NCBI GenBank assembly: GCA_958295665.1
Contig: OY282560.1
Span: forward strand, 142,840,091-142,904,090
Source: Tipula vernalis
Lineage: Eukaryota > Arthropoda > Insecta > Diptera > Tipulidae
Length of the DNA stretch: 64,000 nucleotides
Direction of reading: 5' to 3'
Of this stretch, positions 44,220-56,843 are shown one piece after another. Each line of letters starts with the position of its first letter. The first letter of the stretch is position 1. The notes beneath the pieces were generated by a model, which ran no database searches, had not been told where the DNA came from, and saw nothing but the letters and a program-made list of their open reading frames with translations. The translations under genes and the position numbers were made by a program.

Positions 44220-47200
44220 ATTTCGGGATTGCAAAGTTCTGATAACCTCATGAGGTTTCATCTCTATATATTTTCTTACATAATTTGGTACATAATTAAA
44301 TGCCAAAAGCATACTTTAAACTTGGTCAGGGGATTTTCTTTCTGTTTTTTTAATTTTAACACGCCTGACATGATAAACATGATAAGTGGAATACGTCCAG
44401 AAGGGAAAATGCGCATGTAACAAAGCTACATTTATAAGAACTACTTGCGAAGTAATTTTATGTTAATTTTTAATTTATCTGTTTGATGTCAATTTATATT
44501 TTAATTAACCTGTTTTATCGATTGATTAATTTGGTGTTCTTTAATTTTAATTAGTTTAACGATTTTAATTTAATCTATAAATGCGAATTTCAAAAATGTG
44601 CATTTAAATTCGTATGGCACATACGATATACATTTATTAGAATAGCGAAATTTTCTAGAGATTCTTAGAGTTTCACGGCTCGAATTTTTGGATCCACAAA
44701 ACCGCGATTCAAAAATCAAGCCAATGAAAGCCCATTTGAGTTAATGTAATATTAATTCCTACAAAGTGACCTGTATATCGTTGATCTATATGTTAAATAG
44801 CTAATGAACTATGAAGTAGAATATGAATCTACAAGTACCATCTCTACAACTTTTTTTTAACTCTACTTTTCAATAATGCTACACGTTACTTACTTCCTTC
44901 TACTAATTTTACAATTGTTTGCTCCCCAAATTTATTTTTTTTTGTTGGTTTTTATAAATATGTCAACCGGAAGAATCAAATAAAACTTTATAAATAAAAT
45001 ATGATATCTTTTTATTTCAACATAATACCCCTATAAAATTCACCCCTAAATCTTTCAATTCTTTATTAATTATATTTTTATGTAAATTAAATTAATTATA
45101 GCGTAAAAGTCTATAAAAAATGAAGATATCCTGGACGCTGCGGGAATATTACATAAAATGAAAACGTAGCGATGAAATCATTCCGCGGTTTCACATTTAT
45201 GCTAAATTAATTAAACTTTTTATTTATTATTTATATTTTTTATTGGATTTTTTTTTATATTTGTTTTGTAAACAAACAGTTTTATAGTATATAATTCCTG
45301 ATCATATTATTGTAAAATTGAATAATAAAATTAATTATTATTATTATTTGTTTTTTTTTTTTTTTTGATTATGTAGTTACAAAAAAATGTATTTATTTTT
45401 AAAACAAATACATAATATGTATGTAATTACAACGAAATATATTTTGAAACAGGGGGTGGACGCAATCAACAATATTTTGATTTTGTACAGTATCACATTC
45501 TTACAAAAAATTTGCATATTTTCACAATATTTCATATAACGAATAAATATGTTTTATTTCCCCCTCAATATTTTCTGAAATACAGTTGATTTGAACAGTT
45601 CAATAAATCGATCAATCAAATATTTTACCGATTTCAATTTTCCTCTGGGGAGCAATTTGATATTTAAACCGAATTTATAGTAACCTATTTGCCTGTCAGA
45701 TTTAGGTTGAAATTGCAAATTGATCGAACCAATCAATATTTAAAAAATTTGTTTTATCATATAAGGTAATTTTTTCAATTAGCTACTGTCTTATTTCTAA
45801 ATCAGTTACTAATTGTAAATATTTTTAAATATTGCAAATTCTTCGATGAATGATTAAGCATAGACTAAAATAATATTATAGAGATGTGTTCCAATTCGCC
45901 GTTGCCGATAGGTATTTAGTAACTCAATCGTGAATAAAGAAGGAAAGCGGAAATGGACAATAAAAATTGACTTGTCCATATTCTGACTTCAGAAACAAAA
46001 TTCGTTTTTAAAAGGTTTTAAATAAATATCTTCAGCACACGATTTGTAAATGTAATTTGTACATTTCGTAATTTATAAAATTACATTCATTATATGTATT
46101 TACATATAGGTCAACCGTATTTTTTAATCCAATAATATTAAATTATTCATTGTTCGCTGTACAAAGTCAAAAAGTTTCTTGTTTTCAGTTACACCTTAAA
46201 AATGGAAGTCGTATAAATAAAAAAAATAAAAAATACTAAATACTTTCGAAAAAGACGAAACTAAAATATAAATTCTTAAATAACATTAAATATTTAAAAG
46301 AAAGGAACTTTTTTTACAAAATTCATATTTTTCACAAGCTTCTTATGTCGCACAACAACAACAACAAAATACAAATAAAAGTTGGATTTTCTGTCTTCCT
46401 ATTATTTACATTTACAAAAAAAAAAAAAAAAATTGATTGTTCTTGCCATAAGGAACTGTGAGTTGTATACAGAAATGAAAGTAAAGTCGGGCAAAAAAAT
46501 GAGATTCCTTTCACTTTTATACGTATGCATTGTGTTTGAAAAAATTATATGTAACAAACTACAAACCTTTTTTTTTTTGATCCCTACCATACAAAAGAAG
46601 AAAGCAGCGGAGAAACAGAAAGGCAACAAAAAAGCTCTTTTCCTTCAGGCCACAAAAGAAGAGAATAAAGAAAAAGTTTGTATTATGTTGAATAAATTTC
46701 CACTTTGTTGTTGTTGTTGTTGTTGTTCCTGTTGAATAAAGAATAGTTTATTATTGTATAATACAGTCGGTTTAAATAAATATATTTCTTTTTTGATTTT
46801 TTGCAGCTTACAAAATATATGATATTTTTAAATATCCCATAAAAGCTTTCGATTATCATCAGTTCAACTGTATCCATATATACGAGTATGTACATATATA
46901 TCGAAGCAAAGGCAAAAAAGTTTTTTTTTCTTTCGCCTCGTTATGTTGTTTGGCTTTCGTTATTTTATTGTTATCAATAGGGTAAACATTTCTAAAAGTG
47001 AGAATTCTTAAGATAACGCACATATGGGATGAAGTATATATATTTTATTTTAACTCCCTCTCGAGTATACAATGGTTTGTGTTGAATATTCAATATAAAT
47101 GGAAAACGTTGTCTATATATGTTTGTGTGTGCACTCGAAATAAGAAAAGTTTATTAAAATTCTACAAACGATCAACAATCAATAAAATAAAATTAAAACT

Positions 47201-48390
47201 ATGAAAATAAATAAATGTATCAGAAAAATCCATATTTACGATACGGATGAATGAATATTATATGCGGATGGTTTGAATTACGAATGAACGAACCAACGTA
47301 GCACATATTATATAAAATGGAAAAATATTCATGAAAATGAAATTATGGTTGATTTGTTTGGTGTTGTTGCAAAGTTTTTTATTTGTTTCATTACGCATCT
47401 ATACGATTATATTTGTAGTAGCTTGAAAATGTTAAAGACAATATAAAGAAAATTTAATGTGTTTGGGTTTTTGGTGGTATTTGAGTCAGAAGTTTATTTT
47501 TCGATTTTTAATTTAACTAGGCTTATTTTTATTTACTCTTCTCAGAAGTAAACTAATTATGTTATTGTTAAATATAAAATTTAAATTGAATTTAATTATA
47601 AGAAACCATAACTAAATTGCAAAGCTCTTTTTGCTTACGTCTAAGAAATTGAAATTTAGGTTTGATGAAATTAGATCAAAGTAACATTTATAAATATCTA
47701 AGTTGCTAAGCAATTCAGTAAGATTACCATGTCTAAACCTTTTTATGGTATAAGTCAGTTTATCATAATTCAATATTTATTGAGTTTAATTCGTTTCTTT
47801 CAGTTACTGTTTAGGTAAAGTTACATTTTAAGTAAACCTTTTTTGCCGTTTATTTTACATTTTAGAAAGCAAAAAAAAAACCGAATGACTAAGTTTTGAT
47901 TTGTGTTGTTTTGGTTGCTAAAATGAACTACGCAAATTATGCCCTGTAATATTTCCAAACTACGTGATTTATTAAAAGTGAATTCTTCTTCTCGAAGAAA
48001 ATAAGTTAGTGGATCTGCTAGGCTAAAGCAATATTCACATTAAAATCTAAGGATCATTGGAAGTTTATTCAAGTTTTGTTCAATCACGCTTAATGCTGAA
48101 TTTTACATTTATTTCGAGTTGCCCGATTTCATAATTTTTCTTTGCCCTTGCTATTTAAATAACCTTAATGGGCGTAGATTAAACGCGAGAAGCGGTGTTT
48201 TATTTTATCGCATCTCGCATAGCATCGCTTTTTTGCGTTTACTCTGTTCACACCTTTAGGTTTGATATCGGGTCGAAAAAAAATTCTGTAATGTATTCGT
48301 GGAACAATCGAAATAATTCTTAAACTAAAGTGGTTAGGAAAGTTGAGTTGATTTTTGAAAATTGGAAGTTGAGCTTGCAAACCAAAATAG
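44220..48390. other. AT-rich region, nothing recognised
   Basis: Contains only A/T runs and microsatellites: CAA repeats (46347-46363) and TTG repeats (46706-46725), which together form a weak inverted pair. No supported gene or element. Confidence 0.5.
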
Positions 48391-48391
48391 T

Positions 48392-48524
48392 TGTTAATGA
48401 TGACAGCCTAAAAAATCCATGCAAAAAAAAATTATTTTAATTTTTGTTGTTGTTGTTGTTGTATTAAAAGTAATGTAATTAAATACTTATCTTATTATAT
48501 AGAATCAACATTGAGTTGCTTCCA
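48392..48524 (+). repeat. 5' LTR of BEL-2 (133 bp)
   Basis: Starts TGTTAATGATGACAGCC and ends GAGTTGCTTCCA. It matches 58317-58452 with a few differences, mainly in the T/GTT microsatellite. Confidence 0.8.
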
Positions 48525-49096
48525 TCTTTTAAGATCACTGATGCGAGTTATGACGAACCCTGGGGAATTATACAACAGAGATATGATAACAAGCGATATG
48601 CCGTAACCAATCTATTAAAACGATTTACCGATCAACCCAGCATATCACAACCATCAGCGAAAGCATTACACCACATGTCCGATGTAATGGAGGAAGTGTT
48701 GCGGGGGCTTAAAGAAGGAGGACCACCAGCCGAAACCAGGCATCCGTGGTTAATTTCCATTTTGGTGAATAAATTGGATGGCCCAAACAAGCTTGGGCTC
48801 TAAATATATGTGATGAAGACTTCCGAACACTTGATCAATTTAAAATATTTCGCAAAAGGCGTGGCAATGCATTGAACGATTTCGAAGTTAAAAGATCAAG
48901 CAACGTGAGCAAACCTCAGGTATCCAGAGCCAGAACAATAATGCACATCATACCTAATGCTCAAATTTGTCCAAAAAAATGTTGTTGCTTAGAATTGGAC
49001 GTTACAAGTCGAAGAGGCTGCATTGCAGAACAAAAACTTTGTTTCAATTGTTTGAGAGCTAATCATCAAGCTGCAGTATGTAAATCTCGATTTTGA
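48525..49096 (+). pseudogene. BEL-2 gag, N-terminally deleted, and zinc knuckle
   Basis: The reading begins right after the LTR with SFKITDASYDEPWGIIQQRY, which is mid-gag, then KRFTDQPSISQPSAKALHHM and PWLISILVNKLD. A frameshift near 48800 is followed by FEVKRSSN and the knuckle CFNCLRANHQAAVC (to 49096, TGA). The next Cys-rich element CSKCKAKHHSTLH follows the TGA in the same frame. About the first half of gag, including the SFAGE-type segment, is absent. Confidence 0.82.
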
Positions 49097-49600
49097 TGCA
49101 GCAAATGTAAGGCGAAGCACCACTCCACATTACACGTAGATGCAGCAGTAACAAAAGAAACCAACAGTGAAGCAACATCCAGTTCAACGTCCAAGGAAAG
49201 CACAAACTACCAAACATTAACCGAAGTATTATTTGACGACAAACAAATCAATGCAAACACATCAACGACTAATAAATTCCAGGCACTCCTTCCCACAGCA
49301 ATTGCGAGAATTCGCGATAATTTTGAGAAGATCAAAAATGCAGAATATTATTGGATTCTGGGGCTCAAGCATCATTTTTTCCGAGAGATGTACACAGCGG
49401 TTACAACTTCCTAGGCAGAACGCGAATATATCTATAAGAGATCTGACGCCAGATACAATACACACCAAGGGAATGACTTCAATTACCCTATCATCCTGTT
49501 ATGACAAACAAGAATGTGAATGTTTTAATATTAAACAAATTACCGAACCGATTGCCAGGTCAACAGTTCAATCTTAACATCCAGCATATCCCCGTTACAA
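49097..49600 (+). pseudogene. BEL-2 protease region, frameshifted
   Basis: LLDSGAQASFF is readable at about 49349-49381 with a proper DSG active site. The frame is lost at a T-run, and the homologous reading continues in the next frame as SERCTQRLQLPRQNANISIR. It forms the aspartic protease of the polyprotein. Confidence 0.75.
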
Positions 49601-50840
49601 CAAACCGAATATTATTGATGTTATGATTGGTGCTGACAAATTTTTAAACATCTTACGAGAAGGCCGCATCGAAAACAAAGATAATACGTTGGTGGCACAA
49701 AATACCATGTTTGGATGGATATTATCAGGCGATTTAAACTACGGCAAGGCAAATCAACTACAGATATATTCTCAGAGTTACAATTTCCATGTAAATGTAA
49801 ACAATGACGAAACTTTGCGAAAAATTTGGGAATTGGAGGAGATCCAAAAGTGCCAACCGTTCACAAATCAAGAAAAGGAATGCGAAGAACACTTTAAAGC
49901 TAATTATAAGCGCAACGAAGAAGGTAGGTGCATTGTAAAAATCCCATTTAAAGATTCTACATCCAAACTAGGAAATTCAGTTCATGTTGCCACAAAACGA
50001 TTCCTGAACTTAGAGCGCAAATTAAATGCCAACAGAATCTATAATCCGAATACGTCAAAGTGATGCGTGAGTACATAGAGTTGGGACATATGTGCGAAAT
50101 ACGTAACGAAGAAGCACATATCGATGGCAATGCAAATTACTATCTACCACATCATTGCGTAGTAAAAGAATCCAGTAAAACAACGATGATCCGCGTAGTA
50201 TTTGATGGATCTTGCAGAACAAGTAACGGATTATCTTTGAACGATAACATGCTATAGTTGGACCCACAATTCAACCAACTCTGTGGTCAACTTTAACGAG
50301 ATTTCGTTATCATAAGATCGCTCTGGCTCGAGACATCGAAAAAATGTACAGACAAGTGAGGGTCACGGATGTAGACCAAAATGCCAAAGGGTTCTATGGC
50401 GCGAACGAGACAACGAAAATTTGAAATCTTATGTACTCACCACGGTTACGTTTGGTTTAGCTAGCTCAGCATTTCTAGCCATAAGAGCTCTACATCAAGC
50501 GGCGTTTGATACGGAAAAGGAATTTCCTTTTGTAGCCCATGTAACTAGAAATGACTTTTATGTTGATGATCTCCTTACAGGTGCGAATTCGGTCGAAAAT
50601 GCCAAAAACCTAAAAGAAAAAATTCAATATGTTATTGGAAAATCAAAATTTAACTTGAGAAAATGGATGTCGAACTCAACAGAACTAGCAGACATAACGG
50701 ATACAAAGGAAAGTGTTCTTGAGATCAAAGAAACTGAAGAAAACGTTAACATTCTTGGCATAAAATGGAATCCTTCAAAAGACATTTCTCATTCACAGCA
50801 AAACTGCCTGAAAATGCGATATCAACCAAGCGAACATTGA
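49601..50840 (+). pseudogene. BEL-2 reverse transcriptase
   Basis: Pieces in order: MIGADKFLNILREGRIENKD and TMFGWILSGDL (49623-50063); YYLPHHCVVKESS, RVVFDGSCRTSNGLSLND (50060-50257); a shifted part with ARDIEKMYRQVRV; then VLTTVTFGLASSAFLAIRAL and the catalytic YVDD at 50559-50570 (50421-50840). The LGIKWNPSKD connection follows. At least four frameshifts or stops break it. The active-site residues are kept. Confidence 0.85.
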
Positions 50841-51430
50841 TTTCCGACGCGTGTAAGATATTCGACCCATTAGGTTGGCTATCATCTTCTACCATTATCG
50901 CTAAAATGTTGTTCCAAACATTATGGTTACGAAAATTAGAAAGGGACGAGGAACTACCAGTCGATATTGCTAAAGTATGGGGCCAACTTAAAGATGAATT
51001 TATTGAATTTCAGAAGTTGAATATTAAAAGATACGTACCTACCGGTGAAGCAGAACTTCATATATTGTCGATCTCAAGATGAGACTGGGGCTGTTTACGT
51101 TACGATAATTGCATCCAAAACAAAAGTGGCTTCAATAAAACAAGTTAGTTTACCACGATTGGAGTTATGTAGAGCTCATCTTCTAGCGAGATTGTTTGTT
51201 GCAGTTAGAGACACTATGGCATCATCAACAAAATTATACGCATGGACCGATTCCGCGATAGTTTTAGCATGGCTATCCGATCACCCCATCAAATGGAAAA
51301 CTTTCGTCGGCAACCGTACTGCAGAAATATTGAATTTAGTACCAAGGCAGCACTGGAATCACGTGAAATCAGAACATAATCCAGCCGATCACGCTTCAAG
51401 GGGTGTGTTTCCTTCGAAACTCGTCAATTT
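50765..51430 (+). pseudogene. BEL-2 RNase H
   Basis: KRTLISDACKIFDPLGWLSS (50765-51082) leads into the domain. The first Asp block (HGFSDAS in relatives) is deleted near 51060-51070. The reading resumes with TGAVYVTIIASKTKVA, LPRLELCRAHLLARL (Glu) and AWTDSAIVLAWLSDHP (Asp). HNPADHASRGV closes the domain. Confidence 0.82.
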
Positions 51431-53070
51431 GCAACAGTGGTGGAAAGGACCGGAATGGTTACAGTTAGAAAGCATTTGTTGGCCATCCTGTGATGATTTA
51501 TATGGTATAACAAATTTAGAGAAGCGAACTCAAAAGCCAGCTGCAACTCATGTACTTCACTGTGAAACTACTAGCAATCTAATTGATGATCTGATTGAAC
51601 GAACATTTTCTTTCAGCAAACTAATAAGAATTGTAAGTTTCGTCAACAAATTTGTAGCAAATTTAAGGGTTAAAGAAGATGAGAGAAAATTCACACCACT
51701 TTCAGCAAAGGAGCTGGATTACTCAACAAAGCAAGTGATAAATCATATCCAGAATTGCGAATTTCGTGATGAAATCCAACAATTGAGGGCGAAAAATGAA
51801 ATACACAGTAAAAGTAATCTCCTCCCACTAACACCGTTCATAGATGAAAATGGCATATTAAGAGTTGGAGGTAGATTACAAAACTCAACAAATCAATATG
51901 ATTTAAAATACCCAATCATTCTACCAAAATCCCATATCCTGAATGATAATTTCCCATGACCACAATAAATAATTACATCCAGACCCTTCCTTAACATCCC
52001 ATCTAATCCGACAGAAATACTGGATTATCAGAGGCAGAGGACTTATCAGAGAAGAAATAAAGAAATGTGTAAAATGTTTCCGACAAAGAGTCACAACCAC
52101 AAAACAACTTATGGGGAATTTACCAGCGGTAAGAACCACACCAGCCAGGCCATTTAGTAAATGTGGAATAGATTATGCCGGACCGGTTTCTATAGCCAAC
52201 AAAAGAGGACGAGGAGCTATAATAGTAACAGGCTATATAGCTGTTTTTGTTTGTATGGTTACCAAAGCTATCCATTTAGAAGCTGTGACAGACCTTAACA
52301 GTGACGCGTTCATTGCAGCGTTGAAGCGATTTTCTTCGAGAAGAGGGGTACCAAATGAAATATTTACAGATAATGGCACAAATTTTATTAGAGCGAGGCG
52401 ACAGTTAAAAGAGGTATTTAGAATGCTAAAATCTAAGACAGACAGTTGTTTAATTGCAGAATATATGGCGTCAAATTCTATACAAATGCATTCAATACCA
52501 CCAGCAGCAGCTCCTCATTTTGGGGGATTATGGGAGGCGGCTGTAAAATCAGTAAAAACACATTTGAACAAAGCCACCGGCACTTGCAATTTAACATTCG
52601 AGGAAATGTCGACGTTACTAACACAAATAGAAGCAATTTTAAATTCGAGGCCACTTTGCGCAATATCTGAAGACGACACCACTATCGAGGCTTTGACTCC
52701 CGCACATTTTCTGATCGGCTCAACCATATCCGCGATACCAGAATATGATTTAGAAAATGTACCGATAGCGAGATTATCCCGATGGCAGCACATCCTACAA
52801 CGAGGAAGAGGATTTTGGAAGAGATTTAGCAATGAGTACTTGAATCGTCTTCAACAAAGACATAAATGGACTAAAAGGATGGACAATTTAAAAATCAATG
52901 ACCTCGTATTAATCAAAGCCGATGACTTACCCTCATGTAAATGGGCGTTGGGCGGGATCATAGAGGTTCATCCGGATAATAATGGTCTAATACGAGTAGT
53001 ATCTATTAAAACACCATACATAACGGTCAAGCGAGCAATCACTAAAATATGCAAATTACCAATTAGTTAA
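51431..53070 (+). pseudogene. BEL-2 integrase (core frame open)
   Basis: The spacer and HHCC zinc finger run across a stop and shift near 51957-51990 (LIRQKYWIIRGRGLI, CVKCFRQRV). From about 51990 to the TAA at 53068-53070 the frame is open. GIDYAGPV carries the first Asp, FTDNGTNF the second and GLWEAAVKSVK the Glu of the D,D35E triad. LTPAHFLIG, RWQHILQRGRGFWKRF and a C-terminal KINDLVLIKADDLPSCKWAL block (DUF5641-like) follow. Integrase inserts the cDNA into the genome. This part of the polyprotein is the best kept. Confidence 0.9.
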
Positions 53071-53081
53071 CTGGAGTTGTT

Positions 53082-53091
53082 AACGGGGCGG
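53082..53091 (+). other. Polypurine tract of BEL-2
   Basis: AACGGGGCGG lies 5 bases before the TGTTAAT start of the 3' LTR, the usual place for plus-strand priming. Confidence 0.6.
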
Positions 53092-53102
53092 TCTATGTTA
53101 AT
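53090..53102. repeat. 13-bp target duplication of the LOA-like element, copy 1
   Basis: GGTCTATGTTAAT here and at 58311-58323. The target included the first seven bases of the BEL-2 3' LTR. Confidence 0.92.
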
Positions 53103-53188
53103 TTTTTTTTTATTTTTATAGTGGAGTGAGCTATTACTAACCCTGTGCACCGCGACCATTAAGGTCTATTGTGCATCCCCAGATGGTT

Positions 53189-53890
53189 TTAGATAAAGTG
53201 GAGGTTCAAGTCCTTGATAAACGCAACCATCTCATGCATATCCAACGGGCCGGCGTTAGGCCACTGTATTATGTATGCATGGAGGAATTTAAGTCTTTTA
53301 TGGATTATAGCATCACACGTAAATAGCAGATGTTCGGATGTTTCCCTTTCCAGGTTGCAGAATCTACAACGGTCTGTAGAGGACTTTCCGATTTTCTCCA
53401 GATGTCCATTAAAAGGGCCATGTCCTGTTAAATACCAAATGAGGGACTTCAAAGACTGTCTGTCCATCTTGGTTGCCTGATCTAGACGTCTAATATCATA
53501 GCTTAGTAGTTTCTTGGTCTGTCTCATTCCAGTGGAGGACTCCCAGTATATCTTCATTTGTCTCAGTTCCCAATTCCTTATGCCATTTGCCAGATGGTTC
53601 TTGGAGTAACCATTACTACTCAAAGCAGCAAGAAAGAGCACTCCACTGCCTCCTTTGCACAGCGGTCTGCCGCCTTGTTTCCCTGTATATCAGAATGGCC
53701 AGGGGGGGTTACAAAACACAACAAAAGGGTTACTTTATTCTCCCTGCTGAGTTCTAGAAGGTTGCGATAGCAACTCCAGATAATCTTTGAGTAGAAGACA
53801 GATGCTCCTATGGCAAGCAATGCCACCTGGCTGTCCGAGATCACGTAAATATCGGTTTTCCTATATTTTTTTGTGAGACATCGAAGCATA
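53189..53890 (-). pseudogene. LOA-like ORF2: end of RNase H and C-terminal zinc-binding motif
   Basis: VISDSQVALLAI (third acidic residue) and TPPGHSDIQGNKAAD (His/Asp block) lie at 53889-53620. After a frameshift, the tail (53641-53189) has IWYLTGHGPFNGHLEKIG and CRFCNLERETSEHLLFTC, a CCHC-type motif found after RNase H in this group. Confidence 0.85.
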
Positions 53891-54161
53891 CATACCTCGA
53901 TCGCAAAAATCTCTGCTTGGAAAGCTGTGGGGTTTTACCCAATGGGATACAGAGTTCGAGACCCGGCCCGATTATACCCGCACCTGTGCCCACCCCTGAT
54001 TTCGAACCGTCAGTGTACCATGTGGAGGCGTGACGGGGTAAGGAGGAGATGATACTCCCCGCTTGTTCTCTGTCGGGTATCTCTATCGTGAAATTCCTCC
54101 GGCAGTCAATAGTTTCAACCATCACGTCTGATAGTTGAATTATTTCCTCGTTCAAATCCAA
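53841..54161 (-). pseudogene. LOA-like ORF2: start of RNase H
   Basis: WYTDGSKSGVGTGAGIIGPG contains the first catalytic Asp. The frame then shifts twice before the SDSQ block. RNase H would remove the RNA template during cDNA synthesis. Its presence separates LOA/I-type elements from Jockey and R1. Confidence 0.85.
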
Positions 54162-54174
54162 TTTCTGTAGGATA

Positions 54175-56839
54175 CTATCCTCCTGGTTTAATGGTTTTAA
54201 TTTCAGACGTTATTTTTAGATTGACTGCTCTTGAACCAGCTACTTTTTTAAGGTGCAAGTGTAGTGGTGAGAGCCCTAGTAGCTTCTCAAGAGCAGCTGT
54301 AGGGCAGGTTTTCATTGCTCCCGTTACACTTAAACAAACTAATCTCTGAATACTATCCAATATAGAGCAGGCACTACTTTGCTCTGTCTTAGGCCACCAC
54401 CCAAACGCCGCATAAGAGATTATTGGTCTTAGGATGGTTGAGTATAACCAAAGCGCCATTTGGGGATTCAGCCCCCACGTTTTACCAATCATCCTTTGGC
54501 AAGAGAAATGCGCCCTATTTGCCTTGTTTGTGATATATTTTAGAAACGGGTTCCATGTCAGTTTCTGATCAAGTATCACTCCCAGGTACTTAACCTCTGT
54601 CGCCATCTGGAGAATTTCCCCATTTAGAGACAGAGGTGGGAGAATAGTTTTCCTCCGATTTGTAAAGAAAGTGCAAATAATTTTGCTGGGGTTCACTCTA
54701 AGGCCCGTCTCAATACACCAGTCGCTTACCAACTCGAGGGCATATTGCATACGTTCCGCTATTGTACTCTCGAATTTCCCCCCGACCATAAAGACTAAAT
54801 CGTCCGCATAGGTGATATTCGAGAAGTGAGAGTTTCTTAATCTTCTAAGTAGTTCATCCATCACGAGTAGCCACAAAAGGGGTGAGAGAACTCCCCCCTG
54901 GGGACAGCCCCTAGTAGCCGCAATCGTGATGGTTTTATTACCGAAGGAGGCCGTTATCCTCCTATTACTAAGCATATTAATTATCCACCCTATGGTGGAG
55001 GAGTCTATTCCCCTTGCCTGTGCTTGTTCTTGAATCATTTCGAACCTGGTATTGTCAAAAGCTCCTTGAATATCAATGAAGGAGCATAACAAGACCTCTT
55101 TATTCCGAAGTGTATTTTCGATGTTTGTTGTCAGCTCGTGAAGCGCTGTTTCTGTCGATCTCCCAGTCTGATATGCATGTTGGCTGGGGTCTAGTAAATG
55201 CCTTAGGAGGGCATTGGATCTAATATATAGGCCCAGTATCTTCTCCATGGTTTTCAGAATAAATGATGTGAGGCTAATGGGTCTATAAAACCCGACGTCC
55301 TCTGCGGATCTTCTTCCCGTTTTCGAGACAAAAATCACCCGCACCTCCCTCCAGCTTCTTGGAACATATTGTAAGCTGTAGCTGGCTCTAAAGAGTTTAA
55401 TCAAATAGGGCAACAGTATTTGTAGGCCTTGCTGTAAAAATGCAGGATATATAAAATCCCCTCCCGGCGATTTAAAGGGACCAAAGGAATTGACGGCCCA
55501 TTTTATTTTTCCGGGAGTGAAGATATCTATTGAGAACCTTTAAGCTTCCCTTGGAATCAGGTAGGGATGCACGCTGTCTACATCGAGGTCTTCCTGGCCT
55601 CCAAGGACAGTACACTCTGAGAAGTGGCCTTTCACCAGGCATTCGAGAGTTTCCTCCCTGGATGTAATTGTCTCCACATTCGGTTTCATTACAGATCCCA
55701 ATGGATTTCTATGGTCCAAGGAGAGTGCCTTCTGGAGTCGACAAGCCGCAGGCAGCCTATCTATTTTTTCACAGAAGTCTCTCCAGCTCGACCTCTTGTT
55801 TTTCCTAAGAGCGACGTTATACTGGGTAAGAGACATTCGATAGATTGTCCAATCGTTTGTCCTCTTAGCTCTGTTGAAAAGTTTACGAACCTCTCGTCTT
55901 TTGGTTTCCAGGGTGTGGTCCCACCAAGGAACGTCCCTTGTCCCCCTAATACGAACCAGGGGTGAGCTTGAGTGGCAGGCATCAATAATTGCCTCGGTAA
56001 CATTGCTTGAAATTCTATCGAGATCCTCAATAGAGTTGGTGTTGGTCTGTAGACCAGTTACGTTATCATAAAGTCTATTATTATAGACTGGCCAATTAGT
56101 GCGTTTTGGTATTCTTACTACTGATTCGTTTTTTGAAGTGGTTTTAATATCAAACCTGATATACATGTGATCCGAGAAGGATGCTTCCTCTGACACATGC
56201 CAGTCCAGAATTGTACCAGAGGTACCCATGCCAGACAGGGTAAGATCTAGCACCTCCTTCCTGACTGCATTCACAAAGGTCGCGTCGTTCCCTTTATTAT
56301 TAATGATAATATTATTTGTTAAACAAAATTTAAAAAGTTGCTCACCTCTGATGTTGGTGTCGCTGCTTCCCCAGACTGTGTGGTGTGAATTTGCATCGCA
56401 GCCGATGATGAAGTTTTGGTGATGAGTTGTGCAATAATTAACGAATCTCTGTACCGGTTCTGGAGGTGGGTCGTTTTCGTCCTCGGGAAAATATGCCGAG
56501 GCACAGTTGAGAGTGCTGCGGCCTCCTTTGGGTAGAAGCGTCTCTATCGAGATCGCTGTTATGTCCCTGGAAATAAATTCATTAATGGAGAATATGTTAA
56601 GTGTCGAGCGACAGAGAATTGCTGTCCTCGGCCTATCCTCTTCCGTGTTCTAAATTAGCTTACCTGTTTTACTCGGCAAACCTTTGATTTTTCCAGTGAG
56701 CCCACGGCTCCTGAATGAGCGCTATGTCCCAGTTCTTTGTTAAGAAAAGGCGGCTTAGATTACAAGTGGCCGCCTTGGATCTATGGAGATTTATCTGCAC
56801 AAATCTCAAGGATGTGTGGTGTGTTGAACCATGCACCAT
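54175..56839 (-). pseudogene. LOA-like ORF2: endonuclease and reverse transcriptase, almost intact
   Basis: ORF2 starts with ATG at 56839-56837, four bases after the ORF1 stop. The endonuclease has RFVQINLHRSKAATCNL and DIALIQEPWAH. It then shifts frame near 56690 and continues with a TAG near 56655, GCDANSHHTVWGS and SFSDHMYIRFDI. From there the frame is open to 54175 except for TAA at 55542-55540. RT shows YRPISLTSFILKTMEKIL, SFIDIQGAFDNTRF, GCPQGGVLSPLLW and the catalytic YADD at 54810-54799. The thumb YLGVILDQKLTW and the FGWWPKTEQ block follow. Few lesions, so the insertion is relatively young. Confidence 0.9.
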
Positions 56840-56843
56840 CTTA

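Noticed and set aside
46382..46735. 117-residue plus-strand frame rich in Lys with a Cys run at its end
   Set aside because: It comes from A-runs and a TTG/TGT microsatellite and has no recognisable domain.
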